A stretch of DNA of 64,000 nt, taken from contig JAQWNP010000006.1 in assembly GCA_029268515.1 (NCBI GenBank), positions 310,001 to 374,000 of the forward strand, given 5' to 3'. The notes under the pieces are model-generated. The model was not told where the DNA came from and did not search any database. It was given only the letters and a program-made list of their open reading frames with translations. The stretch comes from Phycisphaerales bacterium. Its GTDB lineage: Bacteria; Planctomycetota; Phycisphaerae; Phycisphaerales; SM1A02. A program made the position numbers and the translations under genes. Positions 48,328 through 57,223 of this stretch are shown here, piece after piece; position 1 is the first letter of the stretch, and every line of letters begins with the position of its first letter.

Positions 48328-49467
48328 ATGAACTTTGATTTCAATGGCAGCCCAGAACCAACTGTCGGGGTCGAGATTGAACTCGGCTTAGTTGATCAGA
48401 AAACTGGAGCCCTAAGTAACTCGATTCATCCGCTACTAGAAAAAGTACCGGAGCCACTTCACGCATTTGTTAAACCTGAATTCAAGCAATCATACTGCGA
48501 GATTATCACTGACGTCTGCAATGATGTTGCCGGCATTGAGGCAGATCTCGAAGGCAAGCTTGAGCAAGTTGAGCATGCTGCTAACCAGTGCGATCTAGGT
48601 CTTCTTTGGTCAGCAACACATCCGTTTAGCTTATGGAGCGATCAGAAGCTAACGAAGGAAGCTCGTTATGAATGGCTGATGGATACGATGCAGTTCGTGG
48701 CAGAGCGTTTAACAGTCTTTGGTATGCATATCCATGTAGGCGTTGATTCAGGTGATAAAGCAATCCAGATGTGTGATCGCTTACTCCGACATTTACCCAC
48801 AATGCTGGCGCTCTCCGCAAATAGTCCACACTGGTGTGCACGCGACACTGGATTGCAGTCATACCGGTCTAAGGTCATGGAGTCTCTGCCAACTGCAGGC
48901 ATGCCTTTCCCATTGCGCAACTGGTCAGAATATGTTTGGATGATCAAGAACCTTATCTCGACTGGTTTTATTCACTCGATCCGTGAGATTTGGTGGGATG
49001 TAAGGCCCCATGCAAAATTCGGCACGGTTGAGATTCGGGTTATGGATCAACCTATGTGCATGCGGCATCTCTTGGGACTCACGGCGCTGACACAGTCTCT
49101 GGTTGCTGGCATATCAGAAGATATAGACCGCGGAGCCTATCAATTCGACTCCCACCCAATGATTGCGAAACAGAATAAATGGCATGCGGCCCGTTATGGA
49201 ATGGATGCTTCTTTCGTTGACTTCGACACGATGCTGGCCATACCAGCTCGCCAAATGGCCAGACGCCTCATTGACCAAGTCACGCCCTTCGCTGAACGCC
49301 TTGGTTGCCTGAAGCAACTGGGATACCTTGAGGATATCATTGACGACGGCTCAGGTGCCGAACAACAACGTCGTGCTTACAATGAAAATGGCCAGATGAC
49401 TGATGTTGTTGATTACCTACTGGCTCAACGAGCAAAAGAAACAGATGCTCGCGTATCGAAAGCCTAG
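48328..49467 (+). CDS. YbdK-type carboxylate-amine ligase (GCS2 family)
   Basis: 379 residues from ATG 48328, with GAGG upstream. Glutamate-cysteine-ligase-2 fold: TVGVEIELGLVDQKTG (metal-binding Glu), FKQSYCEIITDVCND, VFGMHIHVGVDSGDKAIQMC, LRNWSEYVWMIKNLIST, IWWDVRPHAKFGTVEIRVMD. Enzymes of this group have weak gamma-glutamylcysteine synthetase activity and an uncertain true role. No glutathione synthetase gene follows. Confidence 0.9.
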   Translation: MNFDFNGSPEPTVGVEIELGLVDQKTGALSNSIHPLLEKVPEPLHAFVKPEFKQSYCEIITDVCNDVAGIEADLEGKLEQVEHAANQCDLGLLWSATHPFSLWSDQKLTKEARYEWLMDTMQFVAERLTVFGMHIHVGVDSGDKAIQMCDRLLRHLPTMLALSANSPHWCARDTGLQSYRSKVMESLPTAGMPFPLRNWSEYVWMIKNLISTGFIHSIREIWWDVRPHAKFGTVEIRVMDQPMCMRHLLGLTALTQSLVAGISEDIDRGAYQFDSHPMIAKQNKWHAARYGMDASFVDFDTMLAIPARQMARRLIDQVTPFAERLGCLKQLGYLEDIIDDGSGAEQQRRAYNENGQMTDVVDYLLAQRAKETDARVSKA

Positions 49468-49484
49468 TTGCACGCGCATATAAT
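49456..49484 (+). promoter_or_regulatory. Promoter of clpS
   Basis: TCGAAA (49456-49461, four of six to the -35) and a perfect TATAAT (49479-49484) are 17 bases apart. The -10 ends 33 bases before the clpS ATG, which has GGAAGGAG. The -35 lies inside the end of the preceding gene. Confidence 0.5.
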
Positions 49485-49517
49485 GGCTATGTCATTTGTG
49501 GGAAGGAGATCGCTACC

Positions 49518-49814
49518 ATGGCTCTTGAAACTCTAACAAGCAACACGCCAGAGACAAACTGCCGTCCACCAAAATTGGATCGCTTGCCAACTTGGCGATT
49601 AGTACTTCACAATGATGATCGTCATACGATGGACTATGTGGTGGAGACGATTGTTGAGCTTACACCACTCAACCCTCATGTAGCCGTTCTGCGTATGCTT
49701 GAGGCACATCAGACTGGTGCTGCTTCACTCATCTCAACACATCGAGAACATATTGAGCTGCTACACGAACAATTCGGCAGCAAGAAGCTCCTCACAACCA
49801 TTGAACCTGAGTAG
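49518..49814 (+). CDS. clpS: ClpS adaptor of the Clp protease
   Basis: 98 residues. WRLVLHNDDRHTMDYVVETI and TPLNPHVAVLRMLEAHQTGA align with the ClpS core, including the Asn-Asp-Asp and His contacts of the N-degron pocket. ClpS passes N-end-rule substrates to ClpA(C)P. The N-terminal ~24 residues are flexible. No clpA or clpC lies nearby. A ribosome-binding site (GGAAGGAG) is ten bases before the ATG. Confidence 0.88.
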   Translation: MALETLTSNTPETNCRPPKLDRLPTWRLVLHNDDRHTMDYVVETIVELTPLNPHVAVLRMLEAHQTGAASLISTHREHIELLHEQFGSKKLLTTIEPE

Positions 49815-49835
49815 CCTCGGGCCACAGAACCAGGC

Positions 49836-50486
49836 TCAGCGCACGGTTGCATGTGAAAGCCAATGCTCCAATGCGTTATCAACATTATTTGAAACTGTTG
49901 CCAGATCATTGCGAGCATCTATCACAACACAGCGACTGGGATCCTGACTCGCTTGTTCCAAAAAACCATTCCGTACACGCTGGTGATATGCCTTATCGCG
50001 CTGTTCGATGCGATCCAATGAACTCGACATTCGCTCATGAGCCGTCTTTTGGTCAACATCAAAAATGAGTGTCAAGTCCGGCCACCCATCACCGACAGCC
50101 ACCTTGCCAACTGTTGCAATCGTATCCATCCCCAGTCCGCCACCGGCGCCCTGATAAGCAATAGTTGCACTCAAGAATCGATCTGCAAGGACGAATTGTC
50201 CGTCATTAAGTGCTGGTAGGATCAGTTGTTCAACGAGCTGGGCACGACTTGCCATGTAGAGCAGCATCTCACAACGGAGCGTCATCTCATCAAAAACTGG
50301 GTCCAGAAGAATTGCTCGAATTCGCTCACCAACCTCGGTGCCCCCTGGCTCTCGCACCTCGCACACTGCCAGCCCATTACTGCGGGCCATCGCTGCAACT
50401 CGCTGTAATTGTGTGGTCTTACCAGACCCATCCGGGCCATCGAAAACCACGAAACGGCCCGAAAGTTGTTTAATCCACTGCTCCAC
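49836..50486 (-). CDS. tmk: Thymidylate kinase
   Basis: 216 residues. P-loop FVVFDGPDGSGKTTQLQRVA, the DR(E/P) loop VREPGGTEVGERIRAILLDP, SRAQLVEQLILPAL, LADRFLSATIAYQGAGGGLG and DLTLIFDVDQKTAHERM. It phosphorylates dTMP to dTDP. The start is GTG with GGAG ten bases upstream. It is convergent with clpS and divergent from the next gene. Confidence 0.95.
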   Translation of the reverse strand: MEQWIKQLSGRFVVFDGPDGSGKTTQLQRVAAMARSNGLAVCEVREPGGTEVGERIRAILLDPVFDEMTLRCEMLLYMASRAQLVEQLILPALNDGQFVLADRFLSATIAYQGAGGGLGMDTIATVGKVAVGDGWPDLTLIFDVDQKTAHERMSSSLDRIEQRDKAYHQRVRNGFLEQASQDPSRCVVIDARNDLATVSNNVDNALEHWLSHATVR

Positions 50487-50547
50487 GACGCTAATACTCC
50501 AAAAGTGGGAATGTTAATTCCGTCTGAGTAGGTACCATACCCGACCT

Positions 50548-51015
50548 ATGGATATCGAGTTGCACGACCCCCAGGGACGACGACTCGGCCAGGTCGAGGT
50601 TGATGTCGATGCCCGCCCAGCGCGAGTTCGATCACCTCAAGATGACCGTGTCCTGTTTCTCGCATGGGAAGCAGCCACTGATGACGGTGGGCACTTGCGA
50701 AAGTGTGTTGTGTGTGGTTCTGCTGATCTGTACCGAGAGAAGCGTTTTCCACATGTCACTGGTCTGGCCATCGTCTTGGCTTTCGCTGGCATTGTTGTCA
50801 GCATATTAGGCTATGCAACGACCTGGTTGGTACTCATATTAATGTTCATCGTTTTGCTGCTTGACGTCACAATTCTCCTGGTTCCGCGAACCCGACTTGT
50901 CTGTTATCACTGTAGATCGGTCTACACCAAGACACCCATCGCTCGATACCATCGCACATGGGACGCCGGAATTGCAGAAAGACATGCGCAAGATAAGAAG
51001 GTCGAGACATATTAA
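50548..51015 (+). CDS. Zinc-ribbon membrane protein, unknown function
   Basis: 155 residues. After ~48 residues a zinc-binding pair CVVCGSADLYREKRF is followed by two membrane helices (~72-110, GLAIVLAFAGIVVSIL and ATTWLVLILMFIVLLLDVTI), then a second pair LVCYHCRSVYTKTPIARYH. The two Cys pairs flank the membrane hairpin and could share a zinc on the cytoplasmic side. The stop overlaps the ATG of the acyltransferase gene (TAATG). Function unknown. Confidence 0.72.
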   Translation: MDIELHDPQGRRLGQVEVDVDARPARVRSPQDDRVLFLAWEAATDDGGHLRKCVVCGSADLYREKRFPHVTGLAIVLAFAGIVVSILGYATTWLVLILMFIVLLLDVTILLVPRTRLVCYHCRSVYTKTPIARYHRTWDAGIAERHAQDKKVETY

Positions 51016-51650
51016 TGAAGCAAAGACGTTTCTTATTATTGGGCGGAGGAGGTCATGCGTCAGTCGTCGCTGACGCGATGCGCGCCAGTGGCCATGTTGT
51101 TGTGGGGTTTGTCGATGATGGCCCAGCAACACCGACTGCCTCAGAACGTATTGGCGCACCCTTTTTAGGGGGCACCACTCAGTTATTGGATTTGATTGAA
51201 ACACTTGACCAACCTGTAGAGGTCTTCCCTGCTGTCGGTAGCAACTCCGATCGAATGCAACTCATACAAATACTGGAAAGAAATAGACAACTTGAGGCAC
51301 CGGCAGTAGCCCATCCATCTGCTTACATCGCTCATACTTCTCGACTGGAACCGTTTGTCTTCGTCGGGCCAGGCGCCATCATCAACGCAGGCGCTTGCAT
51401 TGGTCGCGGAGCAATGATTAACTCTGGTGCCATTGTGGAGCATGACAGTGTGGTTGGTGAGTTGGCCCATATTGCACCAGGCGCCATTTTGTGTGGCGCT
51501 GCCAAAGTGGGCGAGCGTGCTTTGATCGGGGCAGGTGCTGTGGTACTGCCCGGGGTCACAATTGGTGACCAGGCCACGCTTGGGGCAGGTGCTGTGGCCA
51601 ATAAGGACGTTGATGCAGGGCAGGTTTCCGTGGGTGTGCCGGCACGCTAA
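51015..51650 (+). CDS. NeuD/PglD-type sugar O-/N-acyltransferase
   Basis: 211 residues. The N-terminal Rossmann-like domain begins RFLLLGGGGHASVVADAMRA, and the C-terminal half is a left-handed beta helix of hexapeptide repeats (FVGPGAIINAGACIGRGAMI, AHIAPGAILCGAAKVGERAL) ending in VSVGVPAR. Such enzymes acylate sugar nucleotides for surface polysaccharides. No other polysaccharide gene is adjacent, so substrate and pathway are open. Confidence 0.88.
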   Translation: MKQRRFLLLGGGGHASVVADAMRASGHVVVGFVDDGPATPTASERIGAPFLGGTTQLLDLIETLDQPVEVFPAVGSNSDRMQLIQILERNRQLEAPAVAHPSAYIAHTSRLEPFVFVGPGAIINAGACIGRGAMINSGAIVEHDSVVGELAHIAPGAILCGAAKVGERALIGAGAVVLPGVTIGDQATLGAGAVANKDVDAGQVSVGVPAR

Positions 51651-51677
51651 ACCTCTGGCTTTAGCAGGGCTTATCGA

Positions 51678-52091
51678 ATGACCGATAGACCCATGATGCT
51701 TCGATTATTTTTTCTACCCATCTTATGTTTCATGCTCATGCCAGGCTGTGACCAACGCCCTATTCGTATCGTCGAGTCAGGCGTCGAGATTATCACGGAG
51801 CAACGTGGGCAAGGAGCCCCTGCCAATGCTGGTGACGTTGTCACGATTGCTTATGAAGTTCGTTTACCCGATGGGCAGCCGATCCTAAACAACGATCGTT
51901 TTTCATTTCAACTTGGACGCGGCGCTGTCATCGAAGGAATCGATCACACTGTGGTAGGAATGCGTGTTGGAGGGCATCGTATAGTTCTATGTCCACCTAA
52001 TAAGCACTGGGGACAGTCTGGTTATGGTGAAGACGCCATACCACCAGATACAATCCTGACGCTAGACGTTCGGCTTACTGCATTAGATTAG
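51678..52091 (+). CDS. FKBP-type peptidyl-prolyl isomerase lipoprotein
   Basis: 137 residues. A lipoprotein signal ending in LMPGC (Cys ~24) is followed by one FKBP domain: AGDVVTIAYEVRLPDGQPIL, RFSFQLGRGAVIEGIDHTVV, GMRVGGHRIVLCPP, AIPPDTILTLDVRLTALD. It would assist folding in the periplasm while tethered to a membrane. It is single-domain, with no N-terminal dimerisation part as in FkpA. Confidence 0.88.
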   Translation: MTDRPMMLRLFFLPILCFMLMPGCDQRPIRIVESGVEIITEQRGQGAPANAGDVVTIAYEVRLPDGQPILNNDRFSFQLGRGAVIEGIDHTVVGMRVGGHRIVLCPPNKHWGQSGYGEDAIPPDTILTLDVRLTALD

Positions 52092-52118
52092 ATAGATTTT
52101 CGTAATCGCGGTGCGCTT

Positions 52119-53021
52119 CTAACCCATCATCACCCAGATGACGAAGTACGCAGTAATCCAAATCAGAAAAACACAAAGCACGCTCATGCCTAAAAATAGG
52201 CACGCCTCTTGAATCTTGATTCTGAAGTACACGATCATCAAGAGCAATACAATTGCAATTCCAGTAAGCAACTCTACGAGTGACTCTAGAAATGTCGTTG
52301 CAATTGAGATAAATGCGACGAGTCGCATCGCAGCAACACATGAAAACATACGAATCGTTGCGAGAGATAGATCTCCAAATTCGACTCTGAGGAGCACTGT
52401 CACAAGCGCAAGAGATACCAAGCCGCATCCAACTAGGAAAACAACGAGCGCCAGGTAACGAAGCAATCCTAGGAATCGCCAACCAACACTGATCGTTAAT
52501 TCAGGATCATCAACACCCGGAAATAGTGCGTGGGCGCCAACAAAATAACCACCGAGCGTGATCGCTATACAGAAGAGTGCCAACGCCGCCGGAAGAAGAT
52601 AGCCACCTCGGCCAGGCCCCGAAATTGGTATGTCCCGATCATCCTCAGCCCGCTCAAATGCACCAACCGCATCACCCACGGCTGAAGTGGCAGAACTGCC
52701 TTTCCGGTAGAACTCACCAACATCTTCTCCAGCAAGCGGCTCAGCTACTTCCTTGCCACACCGCATACAGGGACCGTTCGGTCTCTGTGCGGCCGCATTG
52801 CAGTGGGGACAGACTGATCCAAGATCGAGTTTGGGAGCGGGCTCATCGTCCAGTGGCTCTAGATCATGTGGACTGCGCTCGGCACCGGCTGTTTCACCAT
52901 CGGGAGCATCCGGATTGTCCTGTGAGAGCTTGGAGTGGTCATCTTCAGGATGTACTCCTTGATCGTCTCCATGATCTGGAGCACCCGTCGACTCAACATC
53001 GTAACCGTCTTCGTTATTCAT
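52119..53021 (-). CDS. Zinc-ribbon polytopic membrane protein with acidic N terminus
   Basis: 300 residues. The first ~65 are strongly acidic and disordered. A zinc ribbon follows (SVCPHCNAAAQRPNGPCMRC, residues ~69-90), a linker, then five hydrophobic segments (~145-298). No named family is recognised. It has the same general plan as the proteins at 23146 and 50548. The ATG is divergent from the DUF481 gene across 115 bases. Confidence 0.72.
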   Translation of the reverse strand: MNNEDGYDVESTGAPDHGDDQGVHPEDDHSKLSQDNPDAPDGETAGAERSPHDLEPLDDEPAPKLDLGSVCPHCNAAAQRPNGPCMRCGKEVAEPLAGEDVGEFYRKGSSATSAVGDAVGAFERAEDDRDIPISGPGRGGYLLPAALALFCIAITLGGYFVGAHALFPGVDDPELTISVGWRFLGLLRYLALVVFLVGCGLVSLALVTVLLRVEFGDLSLATIRMFSCVAAMRLVAFISIATTFLESLVELLTGIAIVLLLMIVYFRIKIQEACLFLGMSVLCVFLIWITAYFVIWVMMG

Positions 53022-53136
53022 GCTAACTCGTTTACTCGGTGATATTCCAGGCTCGCTTCCAATATGAGGCCTGACTAATTAAGTCTCCGCACATAATACA
53101 CTTGACGAATCAGCTGCCGTACGCGATTCTCTCCCG

Positions 53137-54252
53137 ATGCGCAATATATCTCTCCAGCTAAGATCTCGTCTGCTTATCCCCTTCATATTCACACTGCTTC
53201 TGCTTTGCACTCATACCCCGCTGCAAGCAGACACGGTGGTGTTGACCTCTGGCGATACACTCCATGGGACAATTGTCAAAGAAACCGATGACACCGTAGA
53301 ACTAGAACATCCACTTTTAGGAACTATTACGCTGCCGCGTGACCAGATTGCTTCAATCGAACATACGCCAAAAGAAGCAAAAGATTCAGATGCACAACCT
53401 GATTCCTCAGATGAAAAAGCTGCCAATACCACCGATGATAGTACACCTGCGAACACTCAAACGGCGCCACCGGCTGCCGTATCAGAAATCGCTACAGCTG
53501 GAACACCTGCTGGACTTGCTGCCGCTCAATCAAATCTGACCGATGACGAAGCTGGCGACGCCCAGGCGATCTGGAAGTCACAGCTCCAGCTTGGCTACGG
53601 ACTGACTCAAGCCGGAAATGACACGGCGAATTTCAATATTGGTATCAACACCACTATGACAAAAGGTATTCAGACGCTGACTGCTTCGGCGAATTATCAA
53701 TACCAGTCAGTTAATGATGAGGTTAAGCAAAATAGATTAGAGACGAAAATCCAGTCAAAGTGGCAAGCAACTGACTCTCCATGGATTACAAGTGTGCAAG
53801 GTTTTTATGATCATGCAGAGTTCCAGGAGTGGGATGATCGTGTGATTGCAAATGCTGATGTCGGGTACGAGTTTATTCACGAAAATCGGACCGCCAAAGA
53901 TGGAAGCGAACTGAACTTTCTGAACGCTGTATTCAGACTTGGTGGCGGCTTCAGACGCGAGTTTGGAAATGCTGATTCTGACGAGTTCGTGCCGGAAGGC
54001 CTTTTAGGACTTCGAGCAGCTTGGAAGCCAACCGACAATCAAACCTTCAGTGTCGAGCTGACTTACTTCCCAGACATTCTAGAAATCGAACAGTACCGCT
54101 TTATTGCATCTGGCAACTATGAAATTGGCCTGAAGGACTTCGAGAACCTGAGCCTCATCGTTGGCATTCACTACGAATATGACTCTCATATCGATGCATC
54201 TGGTGTCCCAACATATCTGCGTATCAACGTCGGGCTAGGTCTTGATTTCTAA
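53137..54252 (+). CDS. DUF481 outer-membrane beta-barrel protein
   Basis: 371 residues. Signal peptide at 1-31 (LLIPFIFTLLLLCTHTPLQA). A small exported beta domain follows (TVVLTSGDTLHGTIVKETDD, LGTITLPRDQIASIEH), then a Ser/Thr/Ala linker, then a C-terminal DUF481 barrel from ~148 (SQLQLGYGLTQAGNDTANFN) ending in alternating residues with terminal Phe (NVGLGLDF), as outer-membrane proteins do. The role is unknown; a porin-like or structural barrel is likely. Confidence 0.85.
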   Translation: MRNISLQLRSRLLIPFIFTLLLLCTHTPLQADTVVLTSGDTLHGTIVKETDDTVELEHPLLGTITLPRDQIASIEHTPKEAKDSDAQPDSSDEKAANTTDDSTPANTQTAPPAAVSEIATAGTPAGLAAAQSNLTDDEAGDAQAIWKSQLQLGYGLTQAGNDTANFNIGINTTMTKGIQTLTASANYQYQSVNDEVKQNRLETKIQSKWQATDSPWITSVQGFYDHAEFQEWDDRVIANADVGYEFIHENRTAKDGSELNFLNAVFRLGGGFRREFGNADSDEFVPEGLLGLRAAWKPTDNQTFSVELTYFPDILEIEQYRFIASGNYEIGLKDFENLSLIVGIHYEYDSHIDASGVPTYLRINVGLGLDF

Positions 54253-54291
54253 ATCACCTCTGATTCAAGAATATAAAAACCTTGCCACGAA

Positions 54292-55989
54292 CTATTGATG
54301 CTTCCCTTTGTCCTTGGAATGCCGAAGTACCGCTCGGATATTGTTGAATAACAACATGACGGCGCAGAACCCTGCAATAAAGAAACCACAGATACCCAAA
54401 ATGAATACGCCAGTCACGCTCTCAGCTGCTCGCTGCGTATGGACAAGAATCGAAGACCCAACTAATAGTCCCGCAATAATCAGCGCCATCAGGATATTAC
54501 GACTGGCGTGCTCAATAGAGCGCGTCAGATGTTCTAACCCCTCATGCTGAAGCGATATGCTCATATTGTTGCTGCGTATCTTGGCCAATATCTTGGAGAC
54601 TTCGGTGGGGAATGTCTCAATGAGCTTTGTCCATTTATGAACGTCCTCGGTAATCCGCTGCTTAATTCCAGCAATGCTATAACGACGTTTCACTAAGGCT
54701 GTCACAAAAGGCTGTGAGGTTGCAACGAGATCAAAGGTGGGATCAAGCTCTTCTGCCATCCCTTCAAGGGTTGAAAGAGCCTTGATCAACATGACAATAT
54801 CTGGCGGTGTTGATAAATGATGCCGCCTCATGCCGTCTAAGAATTGGCGGAGCATGCCGCCAAGACTAATTTGTTGTAGTCCAACATTTGTATAGGCGTC
54901 AACAAACTCCTGAATGTCTTGTCGCATTGCTCGTTCATCGACACTAGAAATATCGACGTTGCCAAGTGACATAAATGCTTGTGTCACACGATCAATATCA
55001 GACTTCGCGACACCATATAAGAGATCTGCTAAATCTCTAGCTGTGTGTGAATCAAGATGTCCAGTCATGCCGCAATCAAGAAAACAAATCTTCTCGTCCG
55101 GCAGCACCATAATGTTGCCCGGGTGTGGATCCGCATGAAAGAAACCGACATCGAGGCACTGCTTAAAAACAGCGTCGGCGACGTTTTCTACAATCTTCTT
55201 GCGTTGATCCGACGTGAGATTTGCTGATCTCCAATGCGATAATTCCAGACCTGTGATTTCTTCGAGGCCAAGTATGCGCCTTGTGGTGACGTTCCAATAC
55301 ACCTTGGCAAAGTTCACGCGATCATTGTCTTGAAACATCGAGCGGAAGCGATCAGTGTTTTTTGCTTCGTTGTATAAGTCCAACTCTCTTCGTAAAGAAC
55401 GCCCAAAATTTTCTACTACTAACACAGGGCTAAAGCCGAGATCTGGATTGTGTTCCTCGATCACGTGGGCGAGCGATTTAAGAATCTCAATATCTGCGTC
55501 GATTGTCTTTTCAATATTTGGACGGAGGATCTTCAGAACAATCTTGCTGCCATCAGCCAATATCGCTCGATGAACTTGACCAACAGATGCAGCGGCGATC
55601 GCAACCGGGTCAATCTCCTTGAACTCTGTCTCAAGACGATCACCAAACTCCTCACGCAGCTCCTTTTCTATCTCTTCAAAAGGAACCTGCTTCACATTGT
55701 CCTGAAGTTTCTTAAGTGCTTCACAATACTCAGTAGGTAGCAGATCTGACCTGGTACTCAGCACCTGCCCCAGTTTGACGAAGGTCGGACCTAACTCCTC
55801 AAAAGCCCTTCGCATCCGTTCAGGGCGATCGAGTCGCTTAACCGAGTCCTCGGCCTTGTGGTGCATAATCTTGTCAAAGATGAGCGTAATCTTGGTGTCA
55901 TCAAAGATCTCAGCAAATCCATAGCGCACAAGTACGCTCAGAATCTCTCGATACCTACCAAAGTTCCGCATTGTCCCAATGAAGCTCAT
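54292..55989 (-). CDS. ubiB: UbiB/ABC1-family atypical kinase
   Basis: 565 residues from the ATG at 55989, with AGGGG about nine bases upstream; the frame is open to 56109 but without match. Order: N-terminal helices, the KxGQ motif LGPTFVKLGQVLSTRSDLLP, the Ala-rich loop AIAAASVGQVHRA, catalytic FFHADPHPGNIMVLPDEKIC and FLDCGMTGHLD, and two C-terminal membrane helices (~500-555). UbiB-type kinase/ATPases support quinone synthesis. NDH-2 is encoded about 2 kb away, but no ubi or men genes are nearby. Confidence 0.9.
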   Translation of the reverse strand: MSFIGTMRNFGRYREILSVLVRYGFAEIFDDTKITLIFDKIMHHKAEDSVKRLDRPERMRRAFEELGPTFVKLGQVLSTRSDLLPTEYCEALKKLQDNVKQVPFEEIEKELREEFGDRLETEFKEIDPVAIAAASVGQVHRAILADGSKIVLKILRPNIEKTIDADIEILKSLAHVIEEHNPDLGFSPVLVVENFGRSLRRELDLYNEAKNTDRFRSMFQDNDRVNFAKVYWNVTTRRILGLEEITGLELSHWRSANLTSDQRKKIVENVADAVFKQCLDVGFFHADPHPGNIMVLPDEKICFLDCGMTGHLDSHTARDLADLLYGVAKSDIDRVTQAFMSLGNVDISSVDERAMRQDIQEFVDAYTNVGLQQISLGGMLRQFLDGMRRHHLSTPPDIVMLIKALSTLEGMAEELDPTFDLVATSQPFVTALVKRRYSIAGIKQRITEDVHKWTKLIETFPTEVSKILAKIRSNNMSISLQHEGLEHLTRSIEHASRNILMALIIAGLLVGSSILVHTQRAAESVTGVFILGICGFFIAGFCAVMLLFNNIRAVLRHSKDKGKHQ

Positions 55990-56348
55990 AGGGAAGACCC
56001 CTTTCTGGGCGATTTTTCTAGTGCTTATTCGCCGATTGAGACGCACTATAGAGGTTGAGAGGACCATCTGCGATAGAAGCACGATCGTGGCACGATCTCG
56101 AGAACCCAAAGGACCTCTGAGACGTAGAGGAAGGCACCAATTTGTTTAGGCCCTGAGTGGGGTCTTAACAGGCGTTCAAAGCAAAGCGACGGTTGAAAAC
56201 ATTTCTCTTCGCGTTTTAAAGGGCTTTTTCTGTTCTTCAGACCATCACTTTGCCAAAACGGTTGCCCCACAAACAAATTGGTACCGAAACATCGCTGACT
56301 GTCAGCGGCACCAAAACACGGAATTACGCTCCAACGAAAGTCCGATCC
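55990..56348. other. Gap of about 360 bases between divergent genes
   Basis: No gene is supported. Two flanking frames extend into it (upstream of ubiB and of the 56349 gene) but lack ribosome-binding sites and matches. It should contain two divergent promoters; only a weak TTGAAA-N17-TTAAAG pair on the plus strand near 56190-56222 is visible. Confidence 0.5.
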
Positions 56349-57158
56349 ATGCGTCCGACTATCTCTAATGCCTTCAAAATTCCTGATCAGGGCAATAAGA
56401 CGCCTCTGGCAGGGACCCCCAAACAATCTGGGAAGATGCCCAGCTCACTGCTTCCATTGCATGCTGTATTAACGAGCCGCCCTTATGGATGGAACTTGGC
56501 GCTGTCGCCCATGCGAGCTGTCGATACCATCACCGCACTCCATCGGACCTCTCGCAGATGCATGGTGGCCATCATGTTGAGCGATGAGCCAAGTACAGAA
56601 CCTCATTTAACGGAGGTTGCTGAACGACTTGGTATTCCCGTTCATCATCATCTTGGTCGTGGGTCGCTTGCTCTCTCATATGACTCCGCTCTTGATCTAG
56701 CAGCATTTCTTGAAGCACGCTCTTATTACGCAGTGATTGTGGACGGCCCGATTGAAGCAAGTGACCTACGAGCTCTGCGCCGAGCAGTTGATGTGGGCAC
56801 ATCACCATTATCAGCCGAAGTACGAGCGATTGCTGTTATTGCTGTACAACCAAAGCATTCCATTCAAGTACAAACACGCTGGAAAGTCCACGCCATGGCT
56901 GTGTTAGCAGAAGATTTTCGTCAGTATATTGCTGCTACTCGAGGGCAAACAGCTGAGGGAATTGGGCGACCTGAACAGCGGCATCTCGAATCACTGATGT
57001 CTCGTAGTGGATCCGTTGGAATCCTCCCGCAAGAAACACGGTGCTACTCAACTTTTATTGACGTCGGACTGAGAACCCTCTTTAGTCATCAGACTGACCC
57101 AGCCGATCTGTCCTTGGTGTATGACCTGATCGGGGGAGTCTGGCACAGTCCTGAATAG
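56349..57158 (+). CDS. Unrecognised protein
   Basis: 269 residues from ATG 56349 (TTG 56250 and ATG 56436 are alternatives). The first ~30 residues look disordered. The body is an alternating alpha/beta protein: LTSRPYGWNLALSPMRAVDT, RRCMVAIMLSD, RLGIPVHHHLGRGSLALSYD, SYYAVIVDGPIEASDLRALR, AEVRAIAVIAVQP. It slightly recalls nucleotidyltransferase folds but shows no catalytic motif I know. The C-terminal part has CYSTFIDVGLRTLF. It has no membrane segment. Confidence 0.65.
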   Translation: MRPTISNAFKIPDQGNKTPLAGTPKQSGKMPSSLLPLHAVLTSRPYGWNLALSPMRAVDTITALHRTSRRCMVAIMLSDEPSTEPHLTEVAERLGIPVHHHLGRGSLALSYDSALDLAAFLEARSYYAVIVDGPIEASDLRALRRAVDVGTSPLSAEVRAIAVIAVQPKHSIQVQTRWKVHAMAVLAEDFRQYIAATRGQTAEGIGRPEQRHLESLMSRSGSVGILPQETRCYSTFIDVGLRTLFSHQTDPADLSLVYDLIGGVWHSPE

Positions 57159-57223
57159 GTAGCAGATAGCCACTGAGCCTGACTGGCATGTTTCCTGTAC
57201 ATCGAGATAATCGTATTTAGGAC

